The notes beneath the pieces are model-generated. The model was given only the letters and a program-made list of their open reading frames with translations, did no database searches and was not told the DNA's origin. 37,565 nucleotides of DNA from BS750m-G62 sp964577175 (lineage in GTDB: Bacteria > Planctomycetota > Phycisphaerae > FEN-1346): positions 1-37,565 of the forward strand of contig CAZNYC010000026.1 in NCBI GenBank assembly GCA_964577175.1, written 5' to 3'. Shown one piece after another: positions 26,690 through 34,295 of this stretch (positions are counted from its first letter, which is position 1; the number at the start of each line of letters is the position of its first letter). The position numbers and the translations under genes are program-made.

Positions 26690-26718
26690 AGTATAGGCGC
26701 TGCCGCGCCGTTTGTCCA
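26690..26718 (-). promoter_or_regulatory. Sigma-70-type promoter of the ilvBNC genes
   Basis: On the minus strand TGGACA (26718-26713), a 17-base spacer and TATACT (26695-26690). Five of six bases match in each hexamer. The leader to ilvB contains a perfect hairpin CCGGTGT / ACACCGG near 26579-26600 and other GC stems, but no T-run or runs of Leu/Val/Ile codons, so no classical attenuator is visible. Confidence 0.6.
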
Positions 26719-26804
26719 GCGGCTTTACGCGAGAGCCCGGTCAACCCTTTCGGGCCGGTGCCGCCCATGGCCCGTTCGTCGGTGCGGCCTGCGCCAGCGG
26801 GTGG

Positions 26805-26884
26805 CATGGCCACCCGAGGTCGGGTGGCCATGGGGACTCCAACCGTTCCAGCCCACGTGCCACGGCCGGCCTTGTCCGGCCGTG
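26805..26884. repeat. Two palindromes (families C and B) in the spoVG-ilvB gap
   Basis: 26805-26832 is a 28-bp palindrome with 13-base arms (CATGGCCACCCGA / TCGGGTGGCCATG). 26861-26884 has 9-bp arms (CACGGCCGG / CCGGCCGTG, loop CCTTGT) and is the family B element also seen at 1149-1172. They lie upstream of the ilv promoter and downstream of spoVG. Otherwise I see nothing in 26719-26985. Confidence 0.65.
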
Positions 26885-26985
26885 CGCCGCGCTGTGCCTG
26901 GCCACGCCTGCATGGCCGCCCCACCCTCGTTCGTATTGCCTGGCAGCGAGACTCGTCGCACCCGGCCGAAGTCGCGAGGCCGCGC

Positions 26986-27717
26986 TTACAGAATGCCTTC
27001 GCCGAAGATGCCGCCCTTATCGGGCTGCTCTTCCTCGGGGGGTTCGTCGGCGGGGGATTCCTTCGGCGGCTCGGGGGCGGGCGCCTCGCCGCCCGTCTCC
27101 TCGGGCTCGGGCGCGGGGGCCGCCTCCGCCGGTTCGGCCGGTGCCGCCGCCTCGGCGGGCGGCTCGGGCGCGGGGGCCGCCTCCGCCGGTTCGGCCGGTG
27201 CCGCCGCCTCGGCGGGCGGTTCGGGCGCGGGGGCCTCGGTCGAGGACGTCTCCGGCGCCGCAGGTTCGGGCGGCGGGGGGGACGGTTCCGGTTCCGGCGG
27301 CGCGTCGCCGAGTTCGCGGTCGACCTCGCGGGCGTCCTGCTCACGGCCGGCGGAGCGGCACCCCTCCCGGTAGGCGTCGAGGATCACGTCCTGGAGCCGG
27401 TTCCGGCAATCGGAGTTGATCGGGTGGGCGATGTCGGCGTGGAGTTTGCCCTGGGAATCCTCGTCCGAGACACGGTCCTCGCCGAGTTTCGTCCCGCAGT
27501 CGTTGCAGAACTTGGCGCGAAGGTGGTTCTTCCCGCCGCACTTCGGACAGTGATCGGTCAGTTTCCGCGAGGGCATCGCGACGAACAGGCCGCTCGTGCC
27601 CTCGATGACCTTGAGGTCCCGCACGACGAACTCGTCATCGAGGGTCATCGTGCAGAAGGCCTTCAGCCGATCGGCACTCTCCGGCGCCAACTTCACTGAG
27701 ACGTTTGTAACTTTCAT
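26986..27717 (-). CDS. spoVG: SpoVG-family protein with inserted zinc ribbon
   Basis: A 243-residue protein. Residues 1-53 (MKVTNVSVKL...LDDEFVVRDLKVIEG...GLFVAMPSRK) and about 94-117 (DIAHPINSDCRNRLQDVILDAY) are the two halves of SpoVG, a small nucleic-acid-binding regulator usually 85-100 residues long. Between them lies an insert with C57-x2-C60 and C71-x2-C74 (CPKC...CNDC), a zinc-ribbon pattern. The C-terminal 115 residues are Pro/Glu/Ala-rich and contain a 19-residue tandem repeat. The ATG overlaps the ispE stop (ATGA), so the two are coupled; ispE and spoVG are also close in Bacillus. DNA or RNA binding is expected by family. Confidence 0.88.
   Translation of the reverse strand: MKVTNVSVKLAPESADRLKAFCTMTLDDEFVVRDLKVIEGTSGLFVAMPSRKLTDHCPKCGGKNHLRAKFCNDCGTKLGEDRVSDEDSQGKLHADIAHPINSDCRNRLQDVILDAYREGCRSAGREQDAREVDRELGDAPPEPEPSPPPPEPAAPETSSTEAPAPEPPAEAAAPAEPAEAAPAPEPPAEAAAPAEPAEAAPAPEPEETGGEAPAPEPPKESPADEPPEEEQPDKGGIFGEGIL
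27104..27217. repeat. Two 57-bp tandem repeats inside spoVG
   Basis: 27104-27160 and 27161-27217 are identical 57-bp units with a partial third copy beginning at 27218. In frame, each encodes 19 residues of the APAPEPPAEAAAPAEPAEA type. The match at DNA level points to recent duplication or slippage. Confidence 0.85.
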
Positions 27718-28619
27718 GACGTGTTCCCCTGTTGCTCGTTCCCATCCACCAGCAGTCGAGCGACGTGTGTGTCCGCGCCGGCGGCGCGGGCGGCGTCGGC
27801 CCACTGCCGGGCCTCCGCCTCGGTATCCGCCACTGCGAAGTAAGCCGATCCGCTTCCGGTCATGCCGACGGCATCGGCCCCCGCCTCGTGGAGGCGGGTT
27901 CGCAGGTCTAATCGGTTTCTCTTTACATTATCGGCCGCCGCCTCCAAATCGTTGACTAGAAAGGGCGCGGCCGCGTTCGCAGGGCCGTCCAGACGGTCGA
28001 GAATCGCCGTCGCAGGCACGCGGTGCGGGTCCCCGGTCGGCAGCCGGTCGTATGCCGCGTACACCTCGGCCGTGGAGAGCACCTCCTCCGGCCAGGCCAG
28101 CACCAGGTACCACCCGCACCGGGCCGGGACCGGTTCGATCTCTTCGCCGCGCCCCCGCATCACGGCGACGCCGGTACCGAAAAAGAGCGGCACGTCGCTG
28201 CCGACGCGGGCACCGAGGCCCGAGAGCGCCGCCGCCTCCAGGCCACAGCCCCACATCTCGTTCAGGGCGGCGAGGGCGGCGGCGGCGTCGCTCGAGCCCC
28301 CGCCGAAGCCGCGCCCCGGCGGGATGCGCTTCACCAGGTGCATCCGCGCTCCCGCCGTCGCGCCGCACGCCTCCTGCAGCGTCCGCGCCGCCGACAGGAC
28401 CAGATTGTCGTCGCCGTCGGGCACGGCCAGGCCGTCGCAGGTCAGCGTGAGGCGGTCGTCCGGCTCGACCTCGAGCGTGTCGAAGAGGCCGACGCCGGCC
28501 ACGACGCTCTCGAGCCCGTGGTACCCGTCGGCGCGAACGCCCAGCACGCGAAGCGTCAGGTTGACCTTGGCGGGGGCCTGCACGCGACAGCCGCGGCACA
28601 CCGACGTGATGTCCAGCAT
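27714..28619 (-). CDS. ispE: 4-diphosphocytidyl-2-C-methyl-D-erythritol kinase
   Basis: A 301-residue GHMP kinase of the methylerythritol phosphate route to isoprenoids. Motifs are APAKVNLTLRVLG near the N-terminus, the ATP loop PPGRGFGGGSSDAA (usually GLGGGSSDAA), and MTGSGSAYFAV near the C-terminus. The ATG at 28619 is chosen; an in-frame TTG at 28640 would add seven residues. The stop overlaps the spoVG start by four bases. UppS and CdsA elsewhere in the window use downstream products of isoprenoid and lipid synthesis. Confidence 0.94.
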   Translation of the reverse strand: MLDITSVCRGCRVQAPAKVNLTLRVLGVRADGYHGLESVVAGVGLFDTLEVEPDDRLTLTCDGLAVPDGDDNLVLSAARTLQEACGATAGARMHLVKRIPPGRGFGGGSSDAAAALAALNEMWGCGLEAAALSGLGARVGSDVPLFFGTGVAVMRGRGEEIEPVPARCGWYLVLAWPEEVLSTAEVYAAYDRLPTGDPHRVPATAILDRLDGPANAAAPFLVNDLEAAADNVKRNRLDLRTRLHEAGADAVGMTGSGSAYFAVADTEAEARQWADAARAAGADTHVARLLVDGNEQQGNTS

Positions 28620-28690
28620 CGGACCGCCTGGTCGGATCAAGAAACGCCCTCCTCTTCGTCGTGGACCGACGCCGGCAGCCAGTTAACTTT

Positions 28691-28720
28691 ATGATAGGAC
28701 GGGCGCGGGGGCCGCGTCAA
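28691..28720 (-). promoter_or_regulatory. Sigma-70-type promoter of ispE-spoVG
   Basis: On the minus strand TTGACG (28720-28715), an 18-base spacer, TATCAT (28696-28691). The start of ispE lies about 70 bases downstream. Five of six match in each hexamer. Confidence 0.6.
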
Positions 28721-28740
28721 TGCGGCATCCACGTTTTGGC

Positions 28741-28769
28741 TTGCCCGTCTGCGGGTGCGGCCGTAGACT
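28741..28769 (+). promoter_or_regulatory. Candidate promoter for the VTT/DedA-like gene
   Basis: TTGCCC, a 17-base spacer, then TAGACT, divergent from the ispE promoter and about 80 bases before the GTG at 28850. Both hexamers match four of six, so it is tentative. Confidence 0.35.
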
Positions 28770-28849
28770 CTCCCCGCGTGCGACCGGCCGGCCCTGCGGC
28801 CCGCGCCGGCCGACGCCGACGAGCCGGCCCATCAAGGGAGTCCGCCCAC

Positions 28850-29530
28850 GTGCCGAGCGAACACGAGCCGCCGCCCGCCTCCGAATCAGGGGTCACGGAC
28901 GCCATCATCGAGGAGGAGATTCGAGCCCACTGGTCGGCCCGGGTGTTCCATCCCGTCCGCCGGCTGTACGAGTGGGTGCTGGGGTGGGCCGAAACGCGTC
29001 ACGCCGGCAAAGCCATGGGAGCCCTCGCCTTCTCGGAGGCGATCTTCTTCCCGGTGCCGGCCGACGTGCTGCTGATGGCCCTGTGCCTGGGCCGGCCCAG
29101 GCGTAGTTTCCGCTGGGCCGCCATCTGCACGTTCTGGAGCATCGTCGGTGGGATGACGGCGTGGGGGCTCGGTACCGTCCTCGGGCGGCCTGTCCTGGAG
29201 ACCCTCATGGGCTACCTGGGCCGCCAGGCCCTCGTGGCCGAAGCGGACCTGCTGTTCAAGCAATGGGGATTCCTCGCGGTCGGGGCCTCGGCCTTGACAC
29301 CCATCCCGTACATGGTGTTTTCGTGGGTGGCCGGGACGCTGAGCCTGCCGTGGTGGAAGTTCCTGTTGGCGTCGGCGCTGTTTCGGCCGCTGCGTTTTCT
29401 CGCCGTCGGCGCGCTCGCCTACGCGTTCGGCGAAAGGGCGAAACAATTCATCGACAAGTACTTCAACCTCTGCACGATCCTGTTCATGCTTCTCGTCATC
29501 GGGGTGGTTGTGCTCGTGAAAGTCCTGTAA
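28850..29530 (+). CDS. VTT/DedA-superfamily membrane protein (YqaA-like)
   Basis: A 226-residue membrane protein with a charged N-terminal region of about 60 residues, then four to five hydrophobic segments. The pattern FSEAIFFPVPADVLLMAL ... LTPIPYMVFSWVAGTLSLPWWKFLLAS is that of VTT (SNARE-associated Golgi) proteins such as YqaA and DedA, which in several bacteria flip lipid carriers or phospholipids. The specific cargo cannot be told. The GTG at 28850 has AAGGGAG upstream. AMMECR1 follows 50 bases downstream. Confidence 0.85.
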   Translation: MPSEHEPPPASESGVTDAIIEEEIRAHWSARVFHPVRRLYEWVLGWAETRHAGKAMGALAFSEAIFFPVPADVLLMALCLGRPRRSFRWAAICTFWSIVGGMTAWGLGTVLGRPVLETLMGYLGRQALVAEADLLFKQWGFLAVGASALTPIPYMVFSWVAGTLSLPWWKFLLASALFRPLRFLAVGALAYAFGERAKQFIDKYFNLCTILFMLLVIGVVVLVKVL

Positions 29531-29580
29531 ACTGGTACGGGCCGGACGGCCGGGCGCCGACGCCGGCAGGAGGCAGCCCC

Positions 29581-30165
29581 ATGCTCTCGGACCGCGACAA
29601 GCGCACCCTGCTCCGCATCGCCCGCGCGACGGTCAAGGCAACGGTCCGCGGCGCCTCGCCGCCGACCCTGGTGCCGGAGAGCGAGGCCCTCCAGGCCCCC
29701 TGCGGCGCGTTCGTCACGCTGCGCAACGGCGACCACCTTCGCGGCTGCATCGGCACGTTCGTCGCGCGCGGGCCGCTGCACGAGACGGTCCGCGAGATGG
29801 CCGCCGCCGCCCTCCGCGACCCCCGGTTTCTCATCAACCCGGTCACCGCGCCGGAAGTGGAGCAGCTCACGATCGAGATCTCCGCCCTCTCCCCGCTCGA
29901 GAAGGTCGACGACCCCCTTCGCAACATCGAACTCGGCCGGCACGGCATCCGTATCGACGGGCCGTACGGCTCCGGCTGTTTCCTGCCGCAGGTCGCCACC
30001 GAGACCGGCTGGTCGCTGGAGGAGTTCCTGTCGCAGTGCTGCGCCGGCAAGGCGGGCCTGCAACCCGACGCCTGGATGTCGCCGGGCGTCACCGTGTACC
30101 GCTTCGAGGCGGAGGTCTTCAGCGAAGAAGACGTGGAGACGGAGGAAGAAACCGAGGAAGGGTGA
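29581..30165 (+). CDS. amrA: AMMECR1-domain protein (AmmeMemoRadiSam system protein A)
   Basis: A 194-residue AMMECR1-family protein. The diagnostic LRGCIG sits at residues 53-58, followed by the conserved segments AAAALRDPRF, LTIEISALSPLE and SGCFLPQVATETGW. In many prokaryotes this domain travels with a Memo-like protein and a radical SAM enzyme (AmmeMemoRadiSam); neither partner is seen in the window. Biochemical function is not established for the family. The ATG has AGGAGG 7 bases upstream. The C-terminus is a Glu-rich tail. Confidence 0.88.
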   Translation: MLSDRDKRTLLRIARATVKATVRGASPPTLVPESEALQAPCGAFVTLRNGDHLRGCIGTFVARGPLHETVREMAAAALRDPRFLINPVTAPEVEQLTIEISALSPLEKVDDPLRNIELGRHGIRIDGPYGSGCFLPQVATETGWSLEEFLSQCCAGKAGLQPDAWMSPGVTVYRFEAEVFSEEDVETEEETEEG

Positions 30166-30204
30166 CCTCCGACCCGGCGGCCGGAAGACAGGTAAACGCG
30201 AAGA

Positions 30205-30304
30205 TGTCATTCTGAGGCTCCGCTTGCGGAGCCGAAGAATCTCACCGTGCGAAAGACGACAAGGCGAGATTCTTCGTCGGCCTTGCGGCCTCCTCAGAAT
30301 GACA
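30205..30304. repeat. 100-bp inverted-repeat element (family D)
   Basis: It starts TGTCATTCTGAGG and ends with its exact inverse CCTCAGAATGACA. GAAGAATCTC and GAGATTCTTC form an inner pair, so the whole element can fold into one long hairpin. A diverged copy is at 19322-19419. It lies between amrA and the convergent folC gene and has no T-run after it. Confidence 0.8.
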
Positions 30305-30380
30305 ACCATGCGGATTTCTTCTACGCACTCCATACACAACCGCATGCCAGTAGGGGACGTGCACGACCGAAAACCGGAAC

Positions 30381-31739
30381 TCACACCTCCAGAATCTCCA
30401 TCACCTCCCCCACCAGGTACAACGACCCGCATACGACGACGAGGCCGTCCCGGCCGGCGGCTTCCCCCGCCTGCTGCAGGGCGTCCGTCACGTCGGCCGC
30501 GGTCTCGGCCCGGTGGGACGCCGAGGCCGAGGTGCGTTCCGCCAGGGTCTTCGGCTCCGCGGCGCGGGGGTGATCCGTACGGGTGAAGACGACGGCCGCC
30601 CACGCCCGCCCCCGGGCCAGCACGTCCAGCATGCCGTCCACGTCCTTGTCCGCGGCGGCGGCAAAGACGATGGCAGTCCGACGGGCCGGGAAATGGGCCG
30701 CCAGCGCCTCCAGCAGCCGCTCCACGCTCGCCCGGTTGTGGGCACCGTCGAGGAGCACGGCGGGCGTACCCGGCACGTACTGCATCCGGCCGGGCCAATG
30801 AAGCGCGGCAAGGGCGTCGCGCGCCAGGTCCGGCGTCAGGCGGTCCGCCAAGGCCGATACCCGCTCGGCCGCCGCCAGCGCCGTCGCGGCATTGACGGCC
30901 TGGTGCTCGCCCATCAGGGGGAGGAAGAGGTCCGCGTACACCGCCGCCGGCGTGCGGACCGTCAGGCGGCCGCCCGGCCGCCCGTCGCGCTCGGCCGGCG
31001 ACCACGCCCACGTGACGTCGCGGCCGACCTCCGCGAGCGGTGCCCCCGCTTCCCGGCAGGCCCGGCGGATGACGCCCGCCGCCTCCTCCGGCTGCGGCTG
31101 CGAGACGACCGGCACGCCCCGCTTGACGATGCCGGCCTTCTCGGCGGCAATCTCCGCAAGCGTCGTCCCGAGTTGGGCGGTGTGGTCGAGGCTGACCGCC
31201 GTGATGACCGAGACCAGCGGCCGCAGGACGTTCGTGGCATCGAGCCGGCCGCCGAGCCCCACCTCGGCCACGGCCAGGTCCACGGCCTCGCGGTCGAAGT
31301 GATCGAGCGCCAGGGCGGTGAAGATCTCGAAGAACGTGGGCGCATCGCCGGCCTCCCGCATGCAGTCCACCTGCGGGCGGGCCCGGCGGATGAGCCGCGA
31401 CAGCGCATCCGCCGAAATCATCCGCTCATCGATACAGATGCGTTCGCGGATGTCCACGAGGTGCGGCGAGGTGTAGAGCCCCGCCCGAAGGCCGGCGGCG
31501 AGGGCCAGGCGATGGACCATCGCGGCCGTGGAGCCCTTGCCCTTTGTCCCCGCCACGTGGACGGCCCGGAGCCGGCGGTGCGGGTCCCCGAGCGCCGCCA
31601 GCAGTCGGTGCATGCGGTCCAGGCTGAAGGTGTCGGCGTTGTACCGGACGCGGCGCATCTTCTCGTAATCGGTGGCCGAGAAGAGGTATGCCATCGCGGC
31701 GTCGTCGGCGCGCGCCGCCTCGTCGCTACGGGCCGTCAT
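30381..31739 (-). CDS. folC: Folylpolyglutamate/dihydrofolate synthase
   Basis: A 452-residue Mur-ligase-fold enzyme that adds glutamate to dihydropteroate and/or folates. The P-loop AGTKGKGS is at residues 63-70. Other family segments are YTSPHLVDIRERI, EVGLGGRLDATNV, SLDHTAQLGTTLAEIAAEKAGI and LDGAHN. The ATG has GAAAGGAC upstream and a TATAAT 31 bases upstream. It is a single gene. With folP at 14627 it gives two folate steps in the window. Whether it is bifunctional (FolC) or only one activity cannot be told from sequence inspection. Confidence 0.94.
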   Translation of the reverse strand: MTARSDEAARADDAAMAYLFSATDYEKMRRVRYNADTFSLDRMHRLLAALGDPHRRLRAVHVAGTKGKGSTAAMVHRLALAAGLRAGLYTSPHLVDIRERICIDERMISADALSRLIRRARPQVDCMREAGDAPTFFEIFTALALDHFDREAVDLAVAEVGLGGRLDATNVLRPLVSVITAVSLDHTAQLGTTLAEIAAEKAGIVKRGVPVVSQPQPEEAAGVIRRACREAGAPLAEVGRDVTWAWSPAERDGRPGGRLTVRTPAAVYADLFLPLMGEHQAVNAATALAAAERVSALADRLTPDLARDALAALHWPGRMQYVPGTPAVLLDGAHNRASVERLLEALAAHFPARRTAIVFAAAADKDVDGMLDVLARGRAWAAVVFTRTDHPRAAEPKTLAERTSASASHRAETAADVTDALQQAGEAAGRDGLVVVCGSLYLVGEVMEILEV

Positions 31740-31769
31740 GGTCCGTCCTTTCGCGGTCGTCGCCGGGCG

Positions 31770-31775
31770 ATTATA
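31770..31775 (-). promoter_or_regulatory. -10 element for folC
   Basis: A perfect TATAAT on the minus strand ends 31 bases before the folC ATG. No good -35 hexamer is seen at 16-18 bases. Confidence 0.45.
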
Positions 31776-31991
31776 GCGGTGGTCGGAAACCGTTCGGCGG
31801 TAAAAATTTTCGCGCCCGCGGGGTTGCCGAAAGCGCCTGCCGACGCGAATACTAGCAATGGAGACAACAGAAACAAGCCCGGGTGTGGGGAGCGGTTGGT
31901 GACGTGGAAGAGGGGTAGGATGGCCAACGGCACCGGTTCCGGGACACGGGCAGTCAGGAGGGGCGCGACTGCCTGACCGGCCGCTGCCGCC

Positions 31992-32028
31992 GGCGCCGCG
32001 GAGTGTGTGGCTCCGCGGCGCCTTTTTT
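31992..32028 (+). terminator. Strong intrinsic terminator, orphan
   Basis: A perfect 12-bp stem (GGCGCCGCGGAG / CTCCGCGGCGCC) with a 7-base loop runs straight into six thymines. It faces plus, but no recognised plus-strand gene lies upstream back to amrA. The 250 bases before it (31776-31991) could therefore encode a small RNA or a short peptide; an 18-codon frame with a GGGGTAGG site starts at 31920. The rest of the folC-32154 gap holds the promoter at 32105-32134. Confidence 0.85.
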
Positions 32029-32104
32029 ATGCGCGCCGCCGTGCGACATCCCCCGCCGACGTCCGTCTCTATCATGGAAGGGCCGGCCCCGGCACGGATT
32101 CCCT

Positions 32105-32134
32105 TTGACCCCTTCCGCGAACGGAGATTACAAT
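32105..32134 (+). promoter_or_regulatory. Promoter with palindrome over the -10
   Basis: TTGACC, an 18-base spacer and TACAAT, 20 bases before the ATG at 32154. A 16-bp palindrome, GGAGATT-AC-AATCTCC (32123-32138), covers the -10 hexamer and could be a repressor operator. Confidence 0.6.
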
Positions 32135-32153
32135 CTCCGGAGGAGATCGAACG

Positions 32154-33251
32154 ATGACGCACACACGGCACATCGCATGGACCCTGGCCGCCGCGGCCGT
32201 CTGGCTGACAGCGACGGCCACGCCCTGCCCCGCCGCCGCGGACGCAGAGCCAGCCGCACCGGACGCCCCGCCGACGGAAACCGCCGAGACCGCGCCCGCC
32301 CCGTCCGGCGACGCCGCCGAAACGGATGCGGCGGAGGCGCCGGCGCCCGCCGAGGCCGAAACGGCGGCCGCCCCCCCCGACGAGCCCGCCGAGGCGCCTG
32401 GCGAGGCACCGGTCGGCGAACCGGCGGGCGATGCGTCCGCGGACGAAGCGTCCGGCCGCCCCAAAGGCCAGAAGGAGATGCGCCTGGAGGACATCAAAGA
32501 CCTCCCCCCGCTCAAGCGGTACGAACTTCCGCTGGAAAAAGGCGAAGCGCTGCTCGCCGACGTCCAGGACAACACCTTCGGCTACGACGAGTCGGCGTTC
32601 TGGTGGCTGGTCCACCTCGTCCACACGTTGCCCGACAAGGCGTTCGACCCCGGCGAGGTAACCAGCGGCTTCTCGCAACTGCTGGCCATGCCGTCGTCGT
32701 ACCGCGGCAAGCCGATCACCATCAAGGGCGCGTACGGCTCGTGCAGCCCGTTCCGGACGCCGATCCTGGCCGTCCGCAAGGACGTGCCCACCCTGTACGA
32801 GTGCAACATCGTCGAATTGCCGCTCGAGGAGCGACGGCCGGTCGCCACGGTCATCGTCCTCGAAAACCCCATGCAGGACCTGCGCGTCTACGACACCGTG
32901 AAGGTGCGAGGCTACTTCTACAAGGTGCGGCGGTACGAGAAGCAGGCCGGCGGTGAGAGCCTGGCCCCGATGCTGGTGGCGAAGCGGCTCGTGCCGGTCG
33001 GACCGGGCACGGGCGGCGAGAAGCCCTCCTCCACCGTCGACATGGGCACCACCAACATCCTGCTCGTCCTGATGATCGCCGCCGTCCTTGCCCTCGGGGT
33101 CGTCTACGTGTTCCTGCGGTACAAGACGAAAGCCACGCCTCATGCAGCAGATCCAGGTACGGGTCACCGGTTCAACCTACGCCGTCCGGATCGGAGCCAA
33201 CCTGCTGGCGGCGGTGGGCCGGCAAGCGAAAGCGACCGCCCGCAGCCCTAG
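32154..33251 (+). CDS. Exported, membrane-anchored protein of unknown function
   Basis: A 365-residue protein I do not recognise. Residues 1-28 are a signal peptide (AWTLAAAAVWLTATATPCPAAA). About 29-105 is an Ala/Pro/Glu-rich, probably disordered stretch. About 110-290 is a folded domain (for example PLKRYELPLEKGEALLADV, then a region on GKPITIKGAYGSC... and YDTVKVRGYFYKVRRYE). A transmembrane helix at about 303-322 (ILLVLMIAAVLALGVVYVFL) anchors it, with a basic cytosolic tail. The ATG has GGAGGAG upstream and a good promoter. The last 110 bases overlap aroB in another frame, so the tail beyond the helix is encoded by shared DNA. Confidence 0.75.
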   Translation: MTHTRHIAWTLAAAAVWLTATATPCPAAADAEPAAPDAPPTETAETAPAPSGDAAETDAAEAPAPAEAETAAAPPDEPAEAPGEAPVGEPAGDASADEASGRPKGQKEMRLEDIKDLPPLKRYELPLEKGEALLADVQDNTFGYDESAFWWLVHLVHTLPDKAFDPGEVTSGFSQLLAMPSSYRGKPITIKGAYGSCSPFRTPILAVRKDVPTLYECNIVELPLEERRPVATVIVLENPMQDLRVYDTVKVRGYFYKVRRYEKQAGGESLAPMLVAKRLVPVGPGTGGEKPSSTVDMGTTNILLVLMIAAVLALGVVYVFLRYKTKATPHAADPGTGHRFNLRRPDRSQPAGGGGPASESDRPQP

Positions 33252-34254
33252 CGCCCTCCTCGTCACCGACACGAACGTGGCCGAGCACTACCTCGACCCC
33301 GTGGCCGAGAGCCTGCGCGCCGCCGGCCTCGCCACCGAGACCGTCGCCCTGCCCCCCGGCGAAGCGTCCAAGACCCTCGAGACCGCCGGCGGCCTGTACG
33401 ACCGGATGCTGCGGGCGGGGCTCGACCGCGGGTCCGTCGTCGTCGGGCTCGGCGGCGGCGTGGTGACGGACCTGGCCGGCTTCGTCGCCGCCACCTACAT
33501 GCGGGGCATCCCGTGGGTCGCCGTCTCCACCAGCCTTCTGGGCCAGGTGGACGCCAGCGTGGGCGGCAAGACGGGCGTCGACCACCCCGACTGCAAGAAC
33601 CTGGTCGGGGCGTTCCACCAGCCGTCGGCCGTCCTGGCGGACGTCGGCGCGCTCGCCACCCTGCCCCCGGAGGAACTGCGGACGGGCCTGGCGGAGGTCG
33701 TCAAGCACGCGATGATCCGCGATGCGGACCTGATGGCCCGCCTGGAACGCGACGCCGACGCCCTCCTGGCCTGCGACCCCGGCGTGGCGGAGGCGGTCGT
33801 CGCGCGGAACGTCGAGATCAAGGCCCAGGTCGTCGCGGCGGACGAGCGGGAAGGCGGCCTTCGGCGGATCCTCAACTACGGCCACACCGTCGGTCACGCC
33901 ATCGAGAGCCTGGCGATGGCCACCGGCGGGCGCCCGGCCGGCATGCCCCTCACGCACGGACGGGCGGTGGCCCTCGGCATGGTGGCCGAGGCCCGCATCG
34001 CCGAGCGTCGCGGCCTGCTGGCGCCCGAGGCGGCGGGGCGGCAGCGGGACCTGATCCACCGCTTCGGCCTGCCCGTCGCCCTGGAAGAACCGCTCGATGC
34101 CGACCGCGTGCTCGGGCTCATGCGGCACGACAAGAAGGCGGAGGCGGGGCGGCTGCGGTTCGTCCTGCCCGAGGCCGTCGGGGCCGTTTGCCAGACGCAC
34201 GACGTCACAAACGACGAAATCCGCGACGCCCTGGCCCTGCTGGCGGCGGGGTGA
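33142..34254 (+). CDS. aroB: 3-dehydroquinate synthase
   Basis: A 370-residue enzyme of the shikimate pathway that turns DAHP into 3-dehydroquinate using NAD and a divalent metal. Motifs are GLGGGVVTDLAGFVAATYMRG, STSLLGQVDASVGGKTGVD, KNLVGAFHQP and the metal-ligand segments ELRTGLAEVVKHAMI and LNYGHTVGHAIE. The ATG at 33142 is fixed by family homology starting at VRVTGSTYAVRIG, so it begins inside the upstream gene. dprA follows with its own promoter. Confidence 0.95.
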   Translation: MQQIQVRVTGSTYAVRIGANLLAAVGRQAKATARSPSALLVTDTNVAEHYLDPVAESLRAAGLATETVALPPGEASKTLETAGGLYDRMLRAGLDRGSVVVGLGGGVVTDLAGFVAATYMRGIPWVAVSTSLLGQVDASVGGKTGVDHPDCKNLVGAFHQPSAVLADVGALATLPPEELRTGLAEVVKHAMIRDADLMARLERDADALLACDPGVAEAVVARNVEIKAQVVAADEREGGLRRILNYGHTVGHAIESLAMATGGRPAGMPLTHGRAVALGMVAEARIAERRGLLAPEAAGRQRDLIHRFGLPVALEEPLDADRVLGLMRHDKKAEAGRLRFVLPEAVGAVCQTHDVTNDEIRDALALLAAG

Positions 34255-34295
34255 CCGGAGGCAGTCCTGCCCGGGAAACGGTCCGTTGAAAAGAG

